Assembly (NCBI GenBank): GCA_021298235.1
Contig: JAJTDX010000048.1
Span: forward strand, 1 to 17,317
DNA: 17,317 nucleotides
Source: Cryomorphaceae bacterium
Lineage (GTDB): Bacteria > Bacteroidota > Bacteroidia > Flavobacteriales > Crocinitomicaceae
Direction of reading: 5' to 3'
In this document: piece by piece, positions 1 through 7,379 of the stretch
How the letters are laid out: the number at the start of each line of letters is the position of its first letter
Position numbering within the stretch: position 1 is the stretch's first letter
Translations under genes and position numbers: made by a program
The notes under the pieces: generated by a model
What the model was told of the DNA's origin: nothing
Databases searched by the model: none
The model's input: only the letters and a program-made list of their open reading frames with translations

Positions 1-138
1 TTAAATTCTTTACGCTGTTTCCTTATTTCTCAATCTGTCAAAGAACGTTTCAGATCTTTAATCCTCCTAACTAAAAGATGTAAAGACAAATCACACTCTA
101 TTTCATTTAATCACCGAAACTCGTCCGTTTTGGGAGGG
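1..138 (-). other. Probable rRNA operon leader (5' transcribed spacer) running off the left edge
   Basis: No protein-coding gene is supported in the first 257 bases. Read on the minus strand, the stretch from about 134 down to 1 lies immediately downstream of a strong Bacteroidota-type promoter (139-168) and contains a boxA-like element at 31-46. This arrangement, a TAnnTTTGC promoter, then roughly 90 nt, then GTTC-TTTGACA-ATTG, is how Bacteroidota rRNA operons begin upstream of 16S rRNA. The 16S gene itself would start beyond position 1, so it is not seen. What is seen is the motif order; the rRNA assignment is inference from known leaders of the phylum. Another highly expressed untranslated transcript is the alternative. 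Confidence 0.62.
31..46 (-). promoter_or_regulatory. boxA-like antitermination element of an rRNA leader
   Basis: The minus strand reads GTTCTTTGACAGATTG, followed by GAGAAATAAGG. Bacteroidota rRNA leaders carry very similar sequences (GTTC-WTTGACATATTG followed by GAGATAA-like bases) shortly before 16S rRNA. They occupy the place of boxA, the NusB/S10 binding site for antitermination. The match is by recollection of the family pattern, not by alignment. Confidence 0.6.
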
Positions 139-168
139 CAAAGGTAATCAACTTTTTCTTCTAACAAA
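139..168 (-). promoter_or_regulatory. Strong Bacteroidota housekeeping promoter, probably rRNA operon P1
   Basis: On the minus strand a -33 TTTG (168-165) is followed after 18 nt by a perfect -7 TACCTTTG (146-139), then CCCTCCC. This fits the Bacteroidota sigma-ABfr consensus TTG-N19-TAnnTTTG, and the C-rich stretch after TTTG is typical of rRNA promoters in the group. An A/T-rich tract upstream (169-200) could serve as an UP-like element. Transcription would start near 132-134 and run left, away from pfkA, which lies behind it in the same orientation. Confidence 0.72.
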
Positions 169-200
169 TACTTTTTGAAAAAAGTTTTATTATAAATGTT

Positions 201-220
201 AAAAAGCAAGAAATGCTTAC
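201..220 (-). terminator. Weak candidate terminator downstream of pfkA
   Basis: About 40 nt past the pfkA stop, the minus strand has AAGCA-TTTCT-TGCTT followed by TTT. The 5-bp stem (214-218 with 204-208) is short and A/T-rich, so termination may be inefficient. It sits between pfkA and the putative rRNA promoter, where a terminator would make sense. Confidence 0.3.
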
Positions 221-257
221 TGATAAAAGACAAAAAAGTTTCGATTCTAACGAACTA

Positions 258-1229
258 TTATTTCGTTTTCAACTCATCAAACATACTTAACCAATCCAAA
301 TTCAGGGAAGCATGCCCCTTAACAGCATCCATCAGGGAGCAATTCACCAACTCACCCCCTTTCACTCCTAAAGCTAGGCCTGATTGCTTATTTAACAACA
401 TATGAACTGCATAATTGCCCAGTTTAGTAGCTAGAATTCTATCCTGAAACGTTGGACTGCCTCCTCTTTGAATATGACCTAAAACGGAATGTCTCAGATC
501 ATATTCCATGAGAAATGACTTGACTTTGTTCATCACAACCAACGCATTCCCGGCATCGTCACCTTCCGCTACTAAAATGATCATACTCCTGCGCCCCTTA
601 TATACATGACGGATATCATGTGCTAGTTTTTCTATGTCTGTATGTTCCTCCGGAATCAAAACCGCATCTGCTCCTGATGCTATGGCTCCATTCAAGGCAA
701 TAAATCCTGAATCCCTACCCATGACCTCTACAAAAAAGATCCGATGGTGGCTGGAAGCAGTATCCCTGATTTTGTCAACTGCGGCTATAACTGTATTTAA
801 CGCTGTGTCAAAACCGATGGTCGATTCTGTGCCAAAAATATCATTGTCAATGGTTCCCGGCAAACCAATCACCGGCAAACCTGACTCCGCGCTGAGAAGA
901 TTCGCTCCTCTGTAAGTTCCATCGCCACCAATGACGATAAGCCCATCTACATGTTCAGAGTCTAAGAACTCAATTGCTTTTTTTCTTCCCTCTTGCTCAT
1001 GAAATTCTTGACACCGCGCACTTCCTAAAATGGTTCCGCCGAGTTGAATTATATTGTCAACATCTTTGTATTTCAAAACCTTCCCGCGACCTTCAACCAT
1101 TCCCTGATATCCATCATAAATTCCAAACGGTATCATTTGATGATGCAAACAGGTTTTGACAACTGACCGGATAGCTGCATTCATTCCGGGGGCATCGCCG
1201 CCTGAGGTTAACATAGCGATCTTCTTCAT
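258..1229 (-). CDS. pfkA: ATP-dependent 6-phosphofructokinase
   Basis: This 323-aa protein phosphorylates fructose 6-phosphate to fructose 1,6-bisphosphate, the committed step of glycolysis, in the cytoplasm. It is collinear with the bacterial PfkA family. Visible motifs are the N-terminal SGGDAPGMNAAIR nucleotide loop (9-21), GGDGT (101-105), the catalytic GTIDND (125-130), MGRDSG (170-175), and the C-terminal signature GHIQRGGSP...DR (251-264). Gly at position 104 of GGDG, rather than Asp, indicates ATP rather than pyrophosphate as phosphoryl donor; this is family knowledge applied to a seen residue. Length matches the roughly 320-aa norm. The ATG at 1229 places the conserved MKKIAMLTSGG start correctly. 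It is divergent from the sigma gene across about 70 bp, and its 3' side faces the putative rRNA promoter. No clear promoter of its own was found. Confidence 0.96.
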   Translation of the reverse strand: MKKIAMLTSGGDAPGMNAAIRSVVKTCLHHQMIPFGIYDGYQGMVEGRGKVLKYKDVDNIIQLGGTILGSARCQEFHEQEGRKKAIEFLDSEHVDGLIVIGGDGTYRGANLLSAESGLPVIGLPGTIDNDIFGTESTIGFDTALNTVIAAVDKIRDTASSHHRIFFVEVMGRDSGFIALNGAIASGADAVLIPEEHTDIEKLAHDIRHVYKGRRSMIILVAEGDDAGNALVVMNKVKSFLMEYDLRHSVLGHIQRGGSPTFQDRILATKLGNYAVHMLLNKQSGLALGVKGGELVNCSLMDAVKGHASLNLDWLSMFDELKTK

Positions 1230-1301
1230 GCAGTGAATTTAATAAATTGCAAAAACTTTCACTTACTTTTATGGAAAGTCGCAATCCTTTTCATCTAATT
1301 G

Positions 1302-1883
1302 ATGATGTATCTCTTTCGAAAAAAATATTACAACAACAGAAGTGACGAACAATTGGTGGAGCTTCTTCGACAAGGGGATAGAAAAAATTGTATCTCAGAG
1401 CTCTATTTAAGGTATAGTCACTTGGTATATGGCGTTGGATTGAAATATCTTAAGAATAAAATGGATGCAGAGGATGTCACCGGAGAATTATTTATTCGAC
1501 TTGAAGAAAAGATTCTGAGAAGTGACATTCAACTGTTTAAGCCCTGGCTCTATTCGGTTATTCGCAACGAATGTTTGATGATACTTCGAAGAAAACAACT
1601 CTCTGAAAAGGAAATTACAGATAATCTTGCGCATGAAGATGACGAAAAAGAACCTCTCGCGTTGGAAAACCTTTTGGATGCATTAGAAAAATCGATTATA
1701 CTCTTGAAACCCGATCAGCAGACTTGTCTTAAGCTTTTCTTTTTTTCAAAAAAATCCTATGAACAGATCAGTCAGCAACTATCCATTTCAATCAAACAAG
1801 TAAAAAGTCACATTCAAAACGGCAAAAGAAATCTGCGCATCATTATGGAGGAAAACGAATCATATAAACACACTAAACATTAG
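1302..1883 (+). CDS. RNA polymerase sigma factor, sigma-70 family (ECF-like)
   Basis: About 193 aa. Region 2 spans about residues 30-97: LYLRYSHLVYGVGLKYL, then DAEDVTGELFIRL for core binding and -10 recognition, then FKPWLYSVIRNECLMILRRK. Region 4 (about 128-181) has the helix-turn-helix SYEQISQQLSISIKQVKSHI for -35 recognition. Only regions 2 and 4 are present, as in ECF sigma factors. The frame opens just after a TAA at 1296-1298 with TTG ATG ATG, so the ATG at 1302 or 1305 is the likely start. There is no Shine-Dalgarno, as usual for Bacteroidota. The stop at 1881-1883 lies 2 nt before the next gene, so the two are almost certainly co-transcribed. That gene encodes a membrane protein that may control it. 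Target promoters are unknown. Confidence 0.88.
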   Translation: MMYLFRKKYYNNRSDEQLVELLRQGDRKNCISELYLRYSHLVYGVGLKYLKNKMDAEDVTGELFIRLEEKILRSDIQLFKPWLYSVIRNECLMILRRKQLSEKEITDNLAHEDDEKEPLALENLLDALEKSIILLKPDQQTCLKLFFFSKKSYEQISQQLSISIKQVKSHIQNGKRNLRIIMEENESYKHTKH

Positions 1884-1885
1884 TC

Positions 1886-2926
1886 ATGCTCACTAGAAAA
1901 GACATAGACAACTATCAAAAATCGCAAAATCAGGAGTTCAAGCACGAACTAGAAAAAAACTCTCTGAATAGTAGTTTTGAAAGTGATGCACTTGACGGAT
2001 ATACGGATGTTCATACGAACACAACTGACCTTGGCGCGCTTGATAAAAAATTTCTACCGAAGTTTCCCTGGATATGGACTATTTCTATCGCTACCAACGT
2101 ATTGTTCTTTTCTACTTTTATTTGGTTGAATACTCAAGACAACGTTTCTTCTCAAAAAGTACTTCAAACAAAAAATTCTCAAATTGACAGAAGCGATGTA
2201 TTCATACCACAACGAATTGATACGCTTACTGTACTCCCCTCGGAAGAGGTCATTACGGCAAAAGTATTGGTCCAAGATTTTAAAGAAAAAATAACTTTCA
2301 ATCAAGAGGTTGCACACGCGTCAGAAACTGAGGATCAGAAAATGGAACCCTTGCCAATTCAGCCATTGTCTGACCAAACAAAAACAAATGAACCAATCTC
2401 AATTCAAATTCTAGGAGCAGAATTTTATTTATACAATCTAAAACTTTTAGATTATCGAAAATACCGGTCAAAAAGTAGCATTCCTACCAAGGAAGTGAAA
2501 TTAAGCGGAACAAGTGCAGATTTGGAGAATGTACATTCTTTAAAAGAGGAAGACTGGGAGAGTAAGGACATTCCTTATGTGAATTATCTCGACAAAACCA
2601 TGTGCTATTTCTCAAAAGGTCAATATAAGAAGGCCTTAAACAGGTTGGAACACATCCTCAAAACATATCCGGATGACTTGAATGCACTTTTTTATGCAGG
2701 TCTTATTCAATATAATCTAGATAATTCAGACGAGGCATTTTCACTATTTGAACAATGTACAAAAAACAAATTTTCAAATTTCAATGAAGAAGCACGCTGG
2801 TACTGTGCCTTAAGTCGGATTAGACAGAAGGAGTTTGCCCTGGCTATTAAAATTCTGGAACAGATCCAAGCAGAAAAGGGTTTTTACGCTAACCAAGCCA
2901 AGAAGCTTCTCACGGAAATCCGTTAA
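1886..2926 (+). CDS. Membrane-anchored TPR protein, probable anti-sigma-like partner
   Basis: A 346-aa protein of unknown exact function. Seen: a charged N-terminal cytosolic segment (1-60) containing FESDALDGY (31-39), one hydrophobic helix (about 61-81), a low-complexity linker, the segment ILGAEFYLYNLKLLDYRKYR (175-194), and about three TPR-like helical pairs (232-334, e.g. YFSKGQYKKALNRLEHILKTYPDD). Bacteroidota commonly encode, right after an ECF-type sigma gene, a one-TM protein with an F-x-x-(E/D)AL-(E/D)G motif in its cytosolic tail and a TPR or other periplasmic domain. These behave as candidate anti-sigma or sensory proteins. That role is inference here, because no zinc-finger anti-sigma domain is present. 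Its stop overlaps by 4 nt the stop of the convergent paaH-like gene. Confidence 0.75.
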   Translation: MLTRKDIDNYQKSQNQEFKHELEKNSLNSSFESDALDGYTDVHTNTTDLGALDKKFLPKFPWIWTISIATNVLFFSTFIWLNTQDNVSSQKVLQTKNSQIDRSDVFIPQRIDTLTVLPSEEVITAKVLVQDFKEKITFNQEVAHASETEDQKMEPLPIQPLSDQTKTNEPISIQILGAEFYLYNLKLLDYRKYRSKSSIPTKEVKLSGTSADLENVHSLKEEDWESKDIPYVNYLDKTMCYFSKGQYKKALNRLEHILKTYPDDLNALFYAGLIQYNLDNSDEAFSLFEQCTKNKFSNFNEEARWYCALSRIRQKEFALAIKILEQIQAEKGFYANQAKKLLTEIR

Positions 2927-2932
2927 AAGAAG
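2906..2932. terminator. Candidate hairpin spanning two convergent stop codons
   Basis: The strand reads CTTCT, C, ACGG, AAAT, CCGT, TAAA, AGAAG. This gives an outer 5-bp and an inner 4-bp stem separated by an asymmetric internal loop. It lies exactly where the TPR gene (plus) and paaH-like gene (minus) meet, and could act as a bidirectional terminator. No long T-tract follows on either side, so the call is weak. Confidence 0.25.
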
Positions 2933-4077
2933 GTCTTATTCTCCCTCACCATTCGCCTTAGCAACGGATTTGGTCTGTAGCGGTCTTCACCATATTCTAC
3001 GAATAAATCCTCCAATGTCAGCAAAACATTCTCTAGACCAATTTCATCAGCCCAAGCCAACAATCCTTTGGGATAATTCACGCCTTTAGTCATGGCAAGA
3101 TCGACGTCGGAGGCATTCGCTACGTTCATGAAAACAGCATCAACAGCCTCATTGATCAGCATGGCAAGTATCCTGTCGAAAATATATTTCCCAAGCTCAG
3201 CATCCTCATTTGCGGCGGGCATAACAGATCCTTCACTGTACGAGTAATAACCTCTCCCGGACTTTCTACCAAGGAAACCTGCCTCTCGATGCCTTTTTTG
3301 TGTAAGTGAGGGCTTAAAACGAGGATCAAAATAAAAGGCACTGAACACCGATTCTGTAACTGCGTAATTCACATCATTGCCAATAAAATCCATCAACGTG
3401 AATGGCCCCATTTTGAAACCACCCAATGAGGTCATCGCCCAATCAATGGTCGCAAAATCAGCGATTCCTTCCTCATAAATACGCAATGCCTCACCATAAA
3501 AGGGTCGCGCCACTCGATTCACAATGAATCCCGGCGTATCTTTACAAAGAACTCCGGTTTTTTTCCATTTAGAAATCAAATCCTTACAACTTTCGATGGT
3601 TTGTAAGGAGGTTTGAACAGCAGGAATAATTTCAACTAAGGGCATCAATGGTGCCGGATTGAAAAAATGGATCCCGACAACGCGCTCAGGCTTTTGAAGC
3701 ACGGAGCCAATGGATGCAATGGATAAAGAAGAGGTGTTGCTGGCAAGAATACACTTTTCATTTACCACAGCCTCCAGTTTCGAAAATACGCTGTGTTTAA
3801 CGCCAAGGTCTTCCACAATCGCCTCGATGACAAGTCCACATTCTCTAAAATCATTTAAATCTGTCGAATAATATAAATTACTCAAAACAACCTTTGCCTG
3901 TTCTTCGCTTAAATTTCCTTTTTCAACCAAGCGAGCTAAAACTTTGGCATGCCCGGATTTTGCATTATCAATTACGGTTTGGTTTAAGTCAACCAAAACA
4001 ACAGAATGTCCATTCTGTGCAGCAACCTGCGCAATTCCTGCACCCATTGTTCCTGCACCAATTACCCCTACTATCAT
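2923..4077 (-). CDS. paaH: 3-hydroxyacyl-CoA dehydrogenase, PaaH/3-hydroxybutyryl-CoA dehydrogenase type
   Basis: A 384-aa cytoplasmic enzyme that oxidises a 3-hydroxyacyl-CoA to 3-oxoacyl-CoA with NAD+. The Rossmann fold opens with GAGTMGAGIAQVAAQNG (7-23) and has the acidic ribose-binding D30. The NTSS serines (114-117), catalytic His137 in GIHFFNPAP, Glu149 in PLVEI, and VNR (186-188) are all in place. A first 3HCDH C-terminal domain covers about 182-281. A second, degenerate one (about 296-380) gives the two-domain architecture seen in PaaH-like proteins rather than the roughly 280-aa FadB2 form. Directly after a PaaG-type gene (55 bp gap), it plausibly acts in phenylacetyl-CoA degradation. 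A general beta-oxidation role is equally compatible, because no ring-epoxidising or ring-opening paa genes are in the window. Confidence 0.88.
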   Translation of the reverse strand: MIVGVIGAGTMGAGIAQVAAQNGHSVVLVDLNQTVIDNAKSGHAKVLARLVEKGNLSEEQAKVVLSNLYYSTDLNDFRECGLVIEAIVEDLGVKHSVFSKLEAVVNEKCILASNTSSLSIASIGSVLQKPERVVGIHFFNPAPLMPLVEIIPAVQTSLQTIESCKDLISKWKKTGVLCKDTPGFIVNRVARPFYGEALRIYEEGIADFATIDWAMTSLGGFKMGPFTLMDFIGNDVNYAVTESVFSAFYFDPRFKPSLTQKRHREAGFLGRKSGRGYYSYSEGSVMPAANEDAELGKYIFDRILAMLINEAVDAVFMNVANASDVDLAMTKGVNYPKGLLAWADEIGLENVLLTLEDLFVEYGEDRYRPNPLLRRMVRENKTFF

Positions 4078-4132
4078 TTTATAATTTTTTCTGTCCTAAT
4101 TTCTCTGATTTTGGAATCATCATACATCCACA

Positions 4133-4909
4133 TCACTCACCTTTAAAAACAGGCTTCCTTTTTTCCAGAAACGCATTAACACCCTCACGGAAATCATACG
4201 TCATCCCTGCCTCAGTTTGAAGTTCCTCCTCCAAGGCAAGTTGCTGTAAAAGATCATTATTGAATGACATGTTCACTGCTTTTTTGGTTAAACCCAATCC
4301 CCTGGTCGGCATAGTAGCAATGGTTTGAGCAAAGGCACTTACTTCTTCCTCGAAAGTCTCATCATCCACAGCTTTATAAATCATATTAAGTGCAACAGCA
4401 TCATCCGCATTGACTTTATCTCCTGTCATCATAAGTGCCAAAGCTTTCTGCATTCCAATTATCCGTGGCAAAAAGAAAGTCCCTCCTGAATCCGGTATAA
4501 GACCAATCTTAGAAAAGGCTTGAATAAAACTCGCACTCTTCCTGGCAATGGTAATGTCGCATGCGAGTGCGATATTTGCTCCAGCACCTGCTGCCACACC
4601 ATTTACGGCGGCAATCACTGGTTTTTCAATCGTTCGGATACGAGTTATGATCGGATTGTAGTGATCTCTCACGATAGCCTGTAATTCCGGTCCCTCAGGA
4701 TCAGTCGCCTCAGCCAGATCCTGACCTGCACAAAATGCTTTTCCTTCCCCTGTAATCACAATTGCTCTTACCTCATCATTCTTTTCTGCGGCATCCAACT
4801 CATTTTGCAGCAACAGAGCCATCTTGCGATTGAATGAATTGAATACTTCCGGACGGTTTAGAGTGATTAAACAAACCCCTTTTTCAATAGAAACTTTAAT
4901 TTCGGTCAT
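4133..4909 (-). CDS. paaG: Enoyl-CoA hydratase/isomerase, PaaG type (ring-1,2-epoxyphenylacetyl-CoA isomerase-like)
   Basis: A 258-aa crotonase-fold enzyme. Oxyanion-hole segments are AFCAGQD (58-64) and NGVAAGAGANIALACD (103-118). The segment from FIQAFSKIGLIPDSGG (128-143) is the PaaG hallmark, with Asp140 as likely catalytic acid/base. The two glutamates used by true enoyl-CoA hydratases are absent: by position, residues at these sites are Asn112 and Phe132. The protein should therefore isomerise rather than hydrate. PaaG converts ring-epoxyphenylacetyl-CoA to the oxepin-CoA and can also shift double bonds. The ATG at 4909 lies 5 nt after the WYL regulator's stop, so this gene is read in one transcript with it and with the paaH-like gene. 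Confidence 0.87.
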   Translation of the reverse strand: MTEIKVSIEKGVCLITLNRPEVFNSFNRKMALLLQNELDAAEKNDEVRAIVITGEGKAFCAGQDLAEATDPEGPELQAIVRDHYNPIITRIRTIEKPVIAAVNGVAAGAGANIALACDITIARKSASFIQAFSKIGLIPDSGGTFFLPRIIGMQKALALMMTGDKVNADDAVALNMIYKAVDDETFEEEVSAFAQTIATMPTRGLGLTKKAVNMSFNNDLLQQLALEEELQTEAGMTYDFREGVNAFLEKRKPVFKGE

Positions 4910-4914
4910 AAAAA

Positions 4915-5928
4915 TTAATTTAAATAAATGTCCTTCATTTTTTGAGCTCTTTTTCGAATCTCATTCCTGAGCTCTGCCGGTTCCAATACCTCGACCTCGC
5001 CTGCATACGATAAAATTGATCTAATGAGTTCCTCAGATATAAAAACTTGCATTTCAAATATGCCCATGCCATCTGAGATTCCACATTTTTTCTGAGAATG
5101 ATGGAATGGCTGCGTCTCGATATATTTAGACGCTACATCGTCCGCTTTAAGGACCACTGTTACAGGCTTTGCCTTATTTGATGCTGATATTCCCACGGCA
5201 TATTTAAAATAACTATACTGATCAAAATCTGGCCTCTGAACTGATTCGCTTGTTACTTCAAGTTCCCTAATTCGATCCAAAGCATAGGTGATTATTTCAC
5301 CCTTATCTAGATCAGAGGTGATGACATACCATCTGTTTCTATATTCACGCAAACACAAAGGAAGTACAGTTCTTTGCTTACTTACACCTGTTTGAAAGGA
5401 GCTATATTCAAAGGTAGTTCTTAATTTATTTTTGACGGCCTCTAGAAGAACAGGTAAGAATTCACTGCCTCCTGAGGATACCGCCGCCTCAAATTGAATG
5501 AATTCATCGAGTTGAGCATCTTGAGGATCATTGGATATGGAAACCCTGTCGACAATTTTATCAATGGCATTTCCAAATTGCTTGAATAAATTCACTTCTC
5601 TGAATTGCGTAAGTGTTTTTAACGCAAAACGAATAGCACTGAGATCTTCCTCCGTAAGTGGAATATCATTTATGGAAAATTCCGGATCTTCATAATAATA
5701 CCCACCATTTCTTTTACTGTAACGAATCGGAGCGTCATGTTCCATTTTCATAGCGAACATATCCTTTTCAATCGTAGAGTCACAGATATTCGCACCATCA
5801 TTTGCCCCAAAGAGCGCCTCTTCACATGCTTCCCGAAGATCTCTTTTAGAGGGAAAAGGCCTGTATTTGTTACGCAGACATCGATCAATGATCCTGTAGC
5901 GGATCAAGGCATTTTTAATGTGCGGCAT
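4915..5928 (-). CDS. WYL-domain transcriptional regulator
   Basis: A 337-aa protein with an N-terminal winged-helix-like region (about 5-75: IRYRIIDRCL, PSKRDLREACEEAL, STIEKDMFAMK, IRYSKRNGGYYY). A central WYL domain (about 155-225) carries LPLCLREYRNRWYVITSD, and a WCX-like C-terminal part covers 255-335. WYL proteins are DNA-binding regulators that sense small ligands or nucleic acids through the WYL pocket. Many are autoregulators or control adjacent genes. It overlaps the upstream 475-aa gene by 14 nt and ends 5 nt before paaG. It is therefore embedded in the operon rather than divergent from it, which suggests translational coupling. What it regulates cannot be read from the sequence; the neighbouring genes are the obvious candidates. 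Confidence 0.86.
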   Translation of the reverse strand: MPHIKNALIRYRIIDRCLRNKYRPFPSKRDLREACEEALFGANDGANICDSTIEKDMFAMKMEHDAPIRYSKRNGGYYYEDPEFSINDIPLTEEDLSAIRFALKTLTQFREVNLFKQFGNAIDKIVDRVSISNDPQDAQLDEFIQFEAAVSSGGSEFLPVLLEAVKNKLRTTFEYSSFQTGVSKQRTVLPLCLREYRNRWYVITSDLDKGEIITYALDRIRELEVTSESVQRPDFDQYSYFKYAVGISASNKAKPVTVVLKADDVASKYIETQPFHHSQKKCGISDGMGIFEMQVFISEELIRSILSYAGEVEVLEPAELRNEIRKRAQKMKDIYLN

Positions 5929-7342
5929 TGACCGAATCTTTGGAGTGGTAACCGAACAACTCGTAAAATTTTATGGCTTTTACAACCTCATATGGTACGT
6001 CATCCTCCCAGCTCAATGCACCGGCGCGTATTTTAGACAAAACATCATCAGACATAATATGCAGCAATTTGTGATCAAATTGCTCGATTTTTTCCAATTT
6101 ATTGTTGTCCTTCAGAAAAGTGATCAATCCTTTGTATTTCGGGTGAACCTTCAAATCGTCTAATTCATAAAGATCTCCCGTTTCGACATTGTTAGCAGGA
6201 TAGACAAATAATTTCATATTGTGACCAAAACCTCGGCCAAAGGCCTCTAACAATCCACCCGGAAGATTATCGTAGTAACGCTCATCAAAAATGGTGTGTA
6301 AATTATAGATACCTGCAATAACACCCATTTTGTAGCCCTTTGCGATGGTCGCGAGGTAATCGATCATTTTGTAATGCTTGAGGTAATTGGATACCATTAC
6401 AGTGTAGCCAAGCGTGCCCAGGAGTTCAGCTCTGTCAATGAAATCTTTAACTGATATCTTTCCATCAGCAGTGAGATCTTTGAGCGTGAGTTCAAATACT
6501 ACACTCAAATTTTCTTCATCGACACCCTGTTCTCTCAAGAACTGCTTCTTGCCAGATTCAATCATATCAATATGTACCTTCGTCACTGGTCTGAAGCGAC
6601 CGCGCATCATCAAGATATTTCGCTTGTACAAAGCGGTTGCAGGTTGGAGTACATTTCCACACAGGTCAAACATGGTAGCGTCTGTATAACCGCGCTTTAC
6701 CAAATTCAAAGCAATCACTCTATTGTCTGTAGTTTGACAATTCGGACCAGAAACACGAAGCATGTCTACTTCCATGCGGTCACGAGGCAAGCGATGCATT
6801 AAGTTCGTCAGAAACTCTTCTAAATCATCAAAATGAAAATAACATGCATGGATCAGGTTTACGCCCAAAATACCTATTGCCTCTTGTTGCGCCTTGTGAG
6901 AATTATCATGCATTTTGATGTGTAATATCACATCATTCGGTTCAGCCTCAAGATCCATTTGAAAGCGAATACCCACCCATCCCTGGCCTTGATTTGTTTT
7001 ATGATAATTTAAGGATTCTACCGTATTACTAAAGGCAAAAAATCGTGACTCTTTGTATTTTGCAGGAAGACGAAATTTCAGTGTCTCATACTCCGTATTG
7101 AGCATTGTGAGTAAACGTTCTTCACAAACATAACGTGATGCCTCTCCATACATGGAATCAGAAACTTTCATATCGTATGCCGACTGTGTATACGCTATAG
7201 TTCCTGAGCTTCCACCCGCTTTGAAGAAATTCGCCGCAACCTCCTGTCCTGCACCAATTTCTGCAAAACAACCATAAATGTCAGGTGTAAGGTTGATTTT
7301 AAGCGCTTTCTCTTCGGTGGTAAGTCTTCTTTCGTCTATCAT
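5915..7342 (-). CDS. Conserved protein of unknown function (Bacteroidota type, TIM-barrel-like aspect)
   Basis: A 475-aa soluble protein with no signal peptide or membrane segment. I recognise it as a conserved Bacteroidota protein whose N-terminal signature is KALKINLTPDIYGCFAEIGA (13-32), followed by GQEVAANFFKAGGSSGTIA. Later conserved-looking blocks are VNLIHACYF, RVSGPNCQTTDNR, ALNLVKRGYTDATMFDLCGN, MMRGRFRPVTKVHIDM and MVSNYLKHYKMIDYL. To my memory, relatives carry conflicting automatic names (for example TonB-dependent receptor or nicotinate-nucleotide adenylyltransferase). Neither fits: there is no beta-barrel or plug and no HxGH nucleotidyltransferase motif. Its 3' end overlaps the WYL gene by 14 nt, and 37 bp separate it from the diheme peroxidase upstream. 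Function should be treated as unknown. Confidence 0.85.
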   Translation of the reverse strand: MIDERRLTTEEKALKINLTPDIYGCFAEIGAGQEVAANFFKAGGSSGTIAYTQSAYDMKVSDSMYGEASRYVCEERLLTMLNTEYETLKFRLPAKYKESRFFAFSNTVESLNYHKTNQGQGWVGIRFQMDLEAEPNDVILHIKMHDNSHKAQQEAIGILGVNLIHACYFHFDDLEEFLTNLMHRLPRDRMEVDMLRVSGPNCQTTDNRVIALNLVKRGYTDATMFDLCGNVLQPATALYKRNILMMRGRFRPVTKVHIDMIESGKKQFLREQGVDEENLSVVFELTLKDLTADGKISVKDFIDRAELLGTLGYTVMVSNYLKHYKMIDYLATIAKGYKMGVIAGIYNLHTIFDERYYDNLPGGLLEAFGRGFGHNMKLFVYPANNVETGDLYELDDLKVHPKYKGLITFLKDNNKLEKIEQFDHKLLHIMSDDVLSKIRAGALSWEDDVPYEVVKAIKFYELFGYHSKDSVNAAH

Positions 7343-7379
7343 AGGATCTCACTTGAAAAAATAACGAACATTGTCTGAA

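Noticed and set aside
634..915. Plus-strand 93-codon ORF inside pfkA
   Set aside because: Antisense shadow of a strongly conserved gene; composition and sequence show no family features.
1271..1345. Small plus-strand ORF of 24 codons overlapping the start of the sigma gene
   Set aside because: Too short, A/T-rich, no supporting motif. It could be a leader peptide but nothing in the sequence favours that over chance.
2901..2910. Perfect 10-bp palindrome AGAAGCTTCT near the end of the TPR gene
   Set aside because: It has no loop and lies within Lys-Lys-Leu-Leu codons. Probably incidental, though its right half can join the hairpin at the stop codons.
5915..7342. Calling the 475-aa protein a TonB-dependent receptor or nucleotidyltransferase, as relatives are sometimes named
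   Set aside because: It has no signal peptide, plug or beta-barrel signature and no HxGH motif; both labels appear unsupported.
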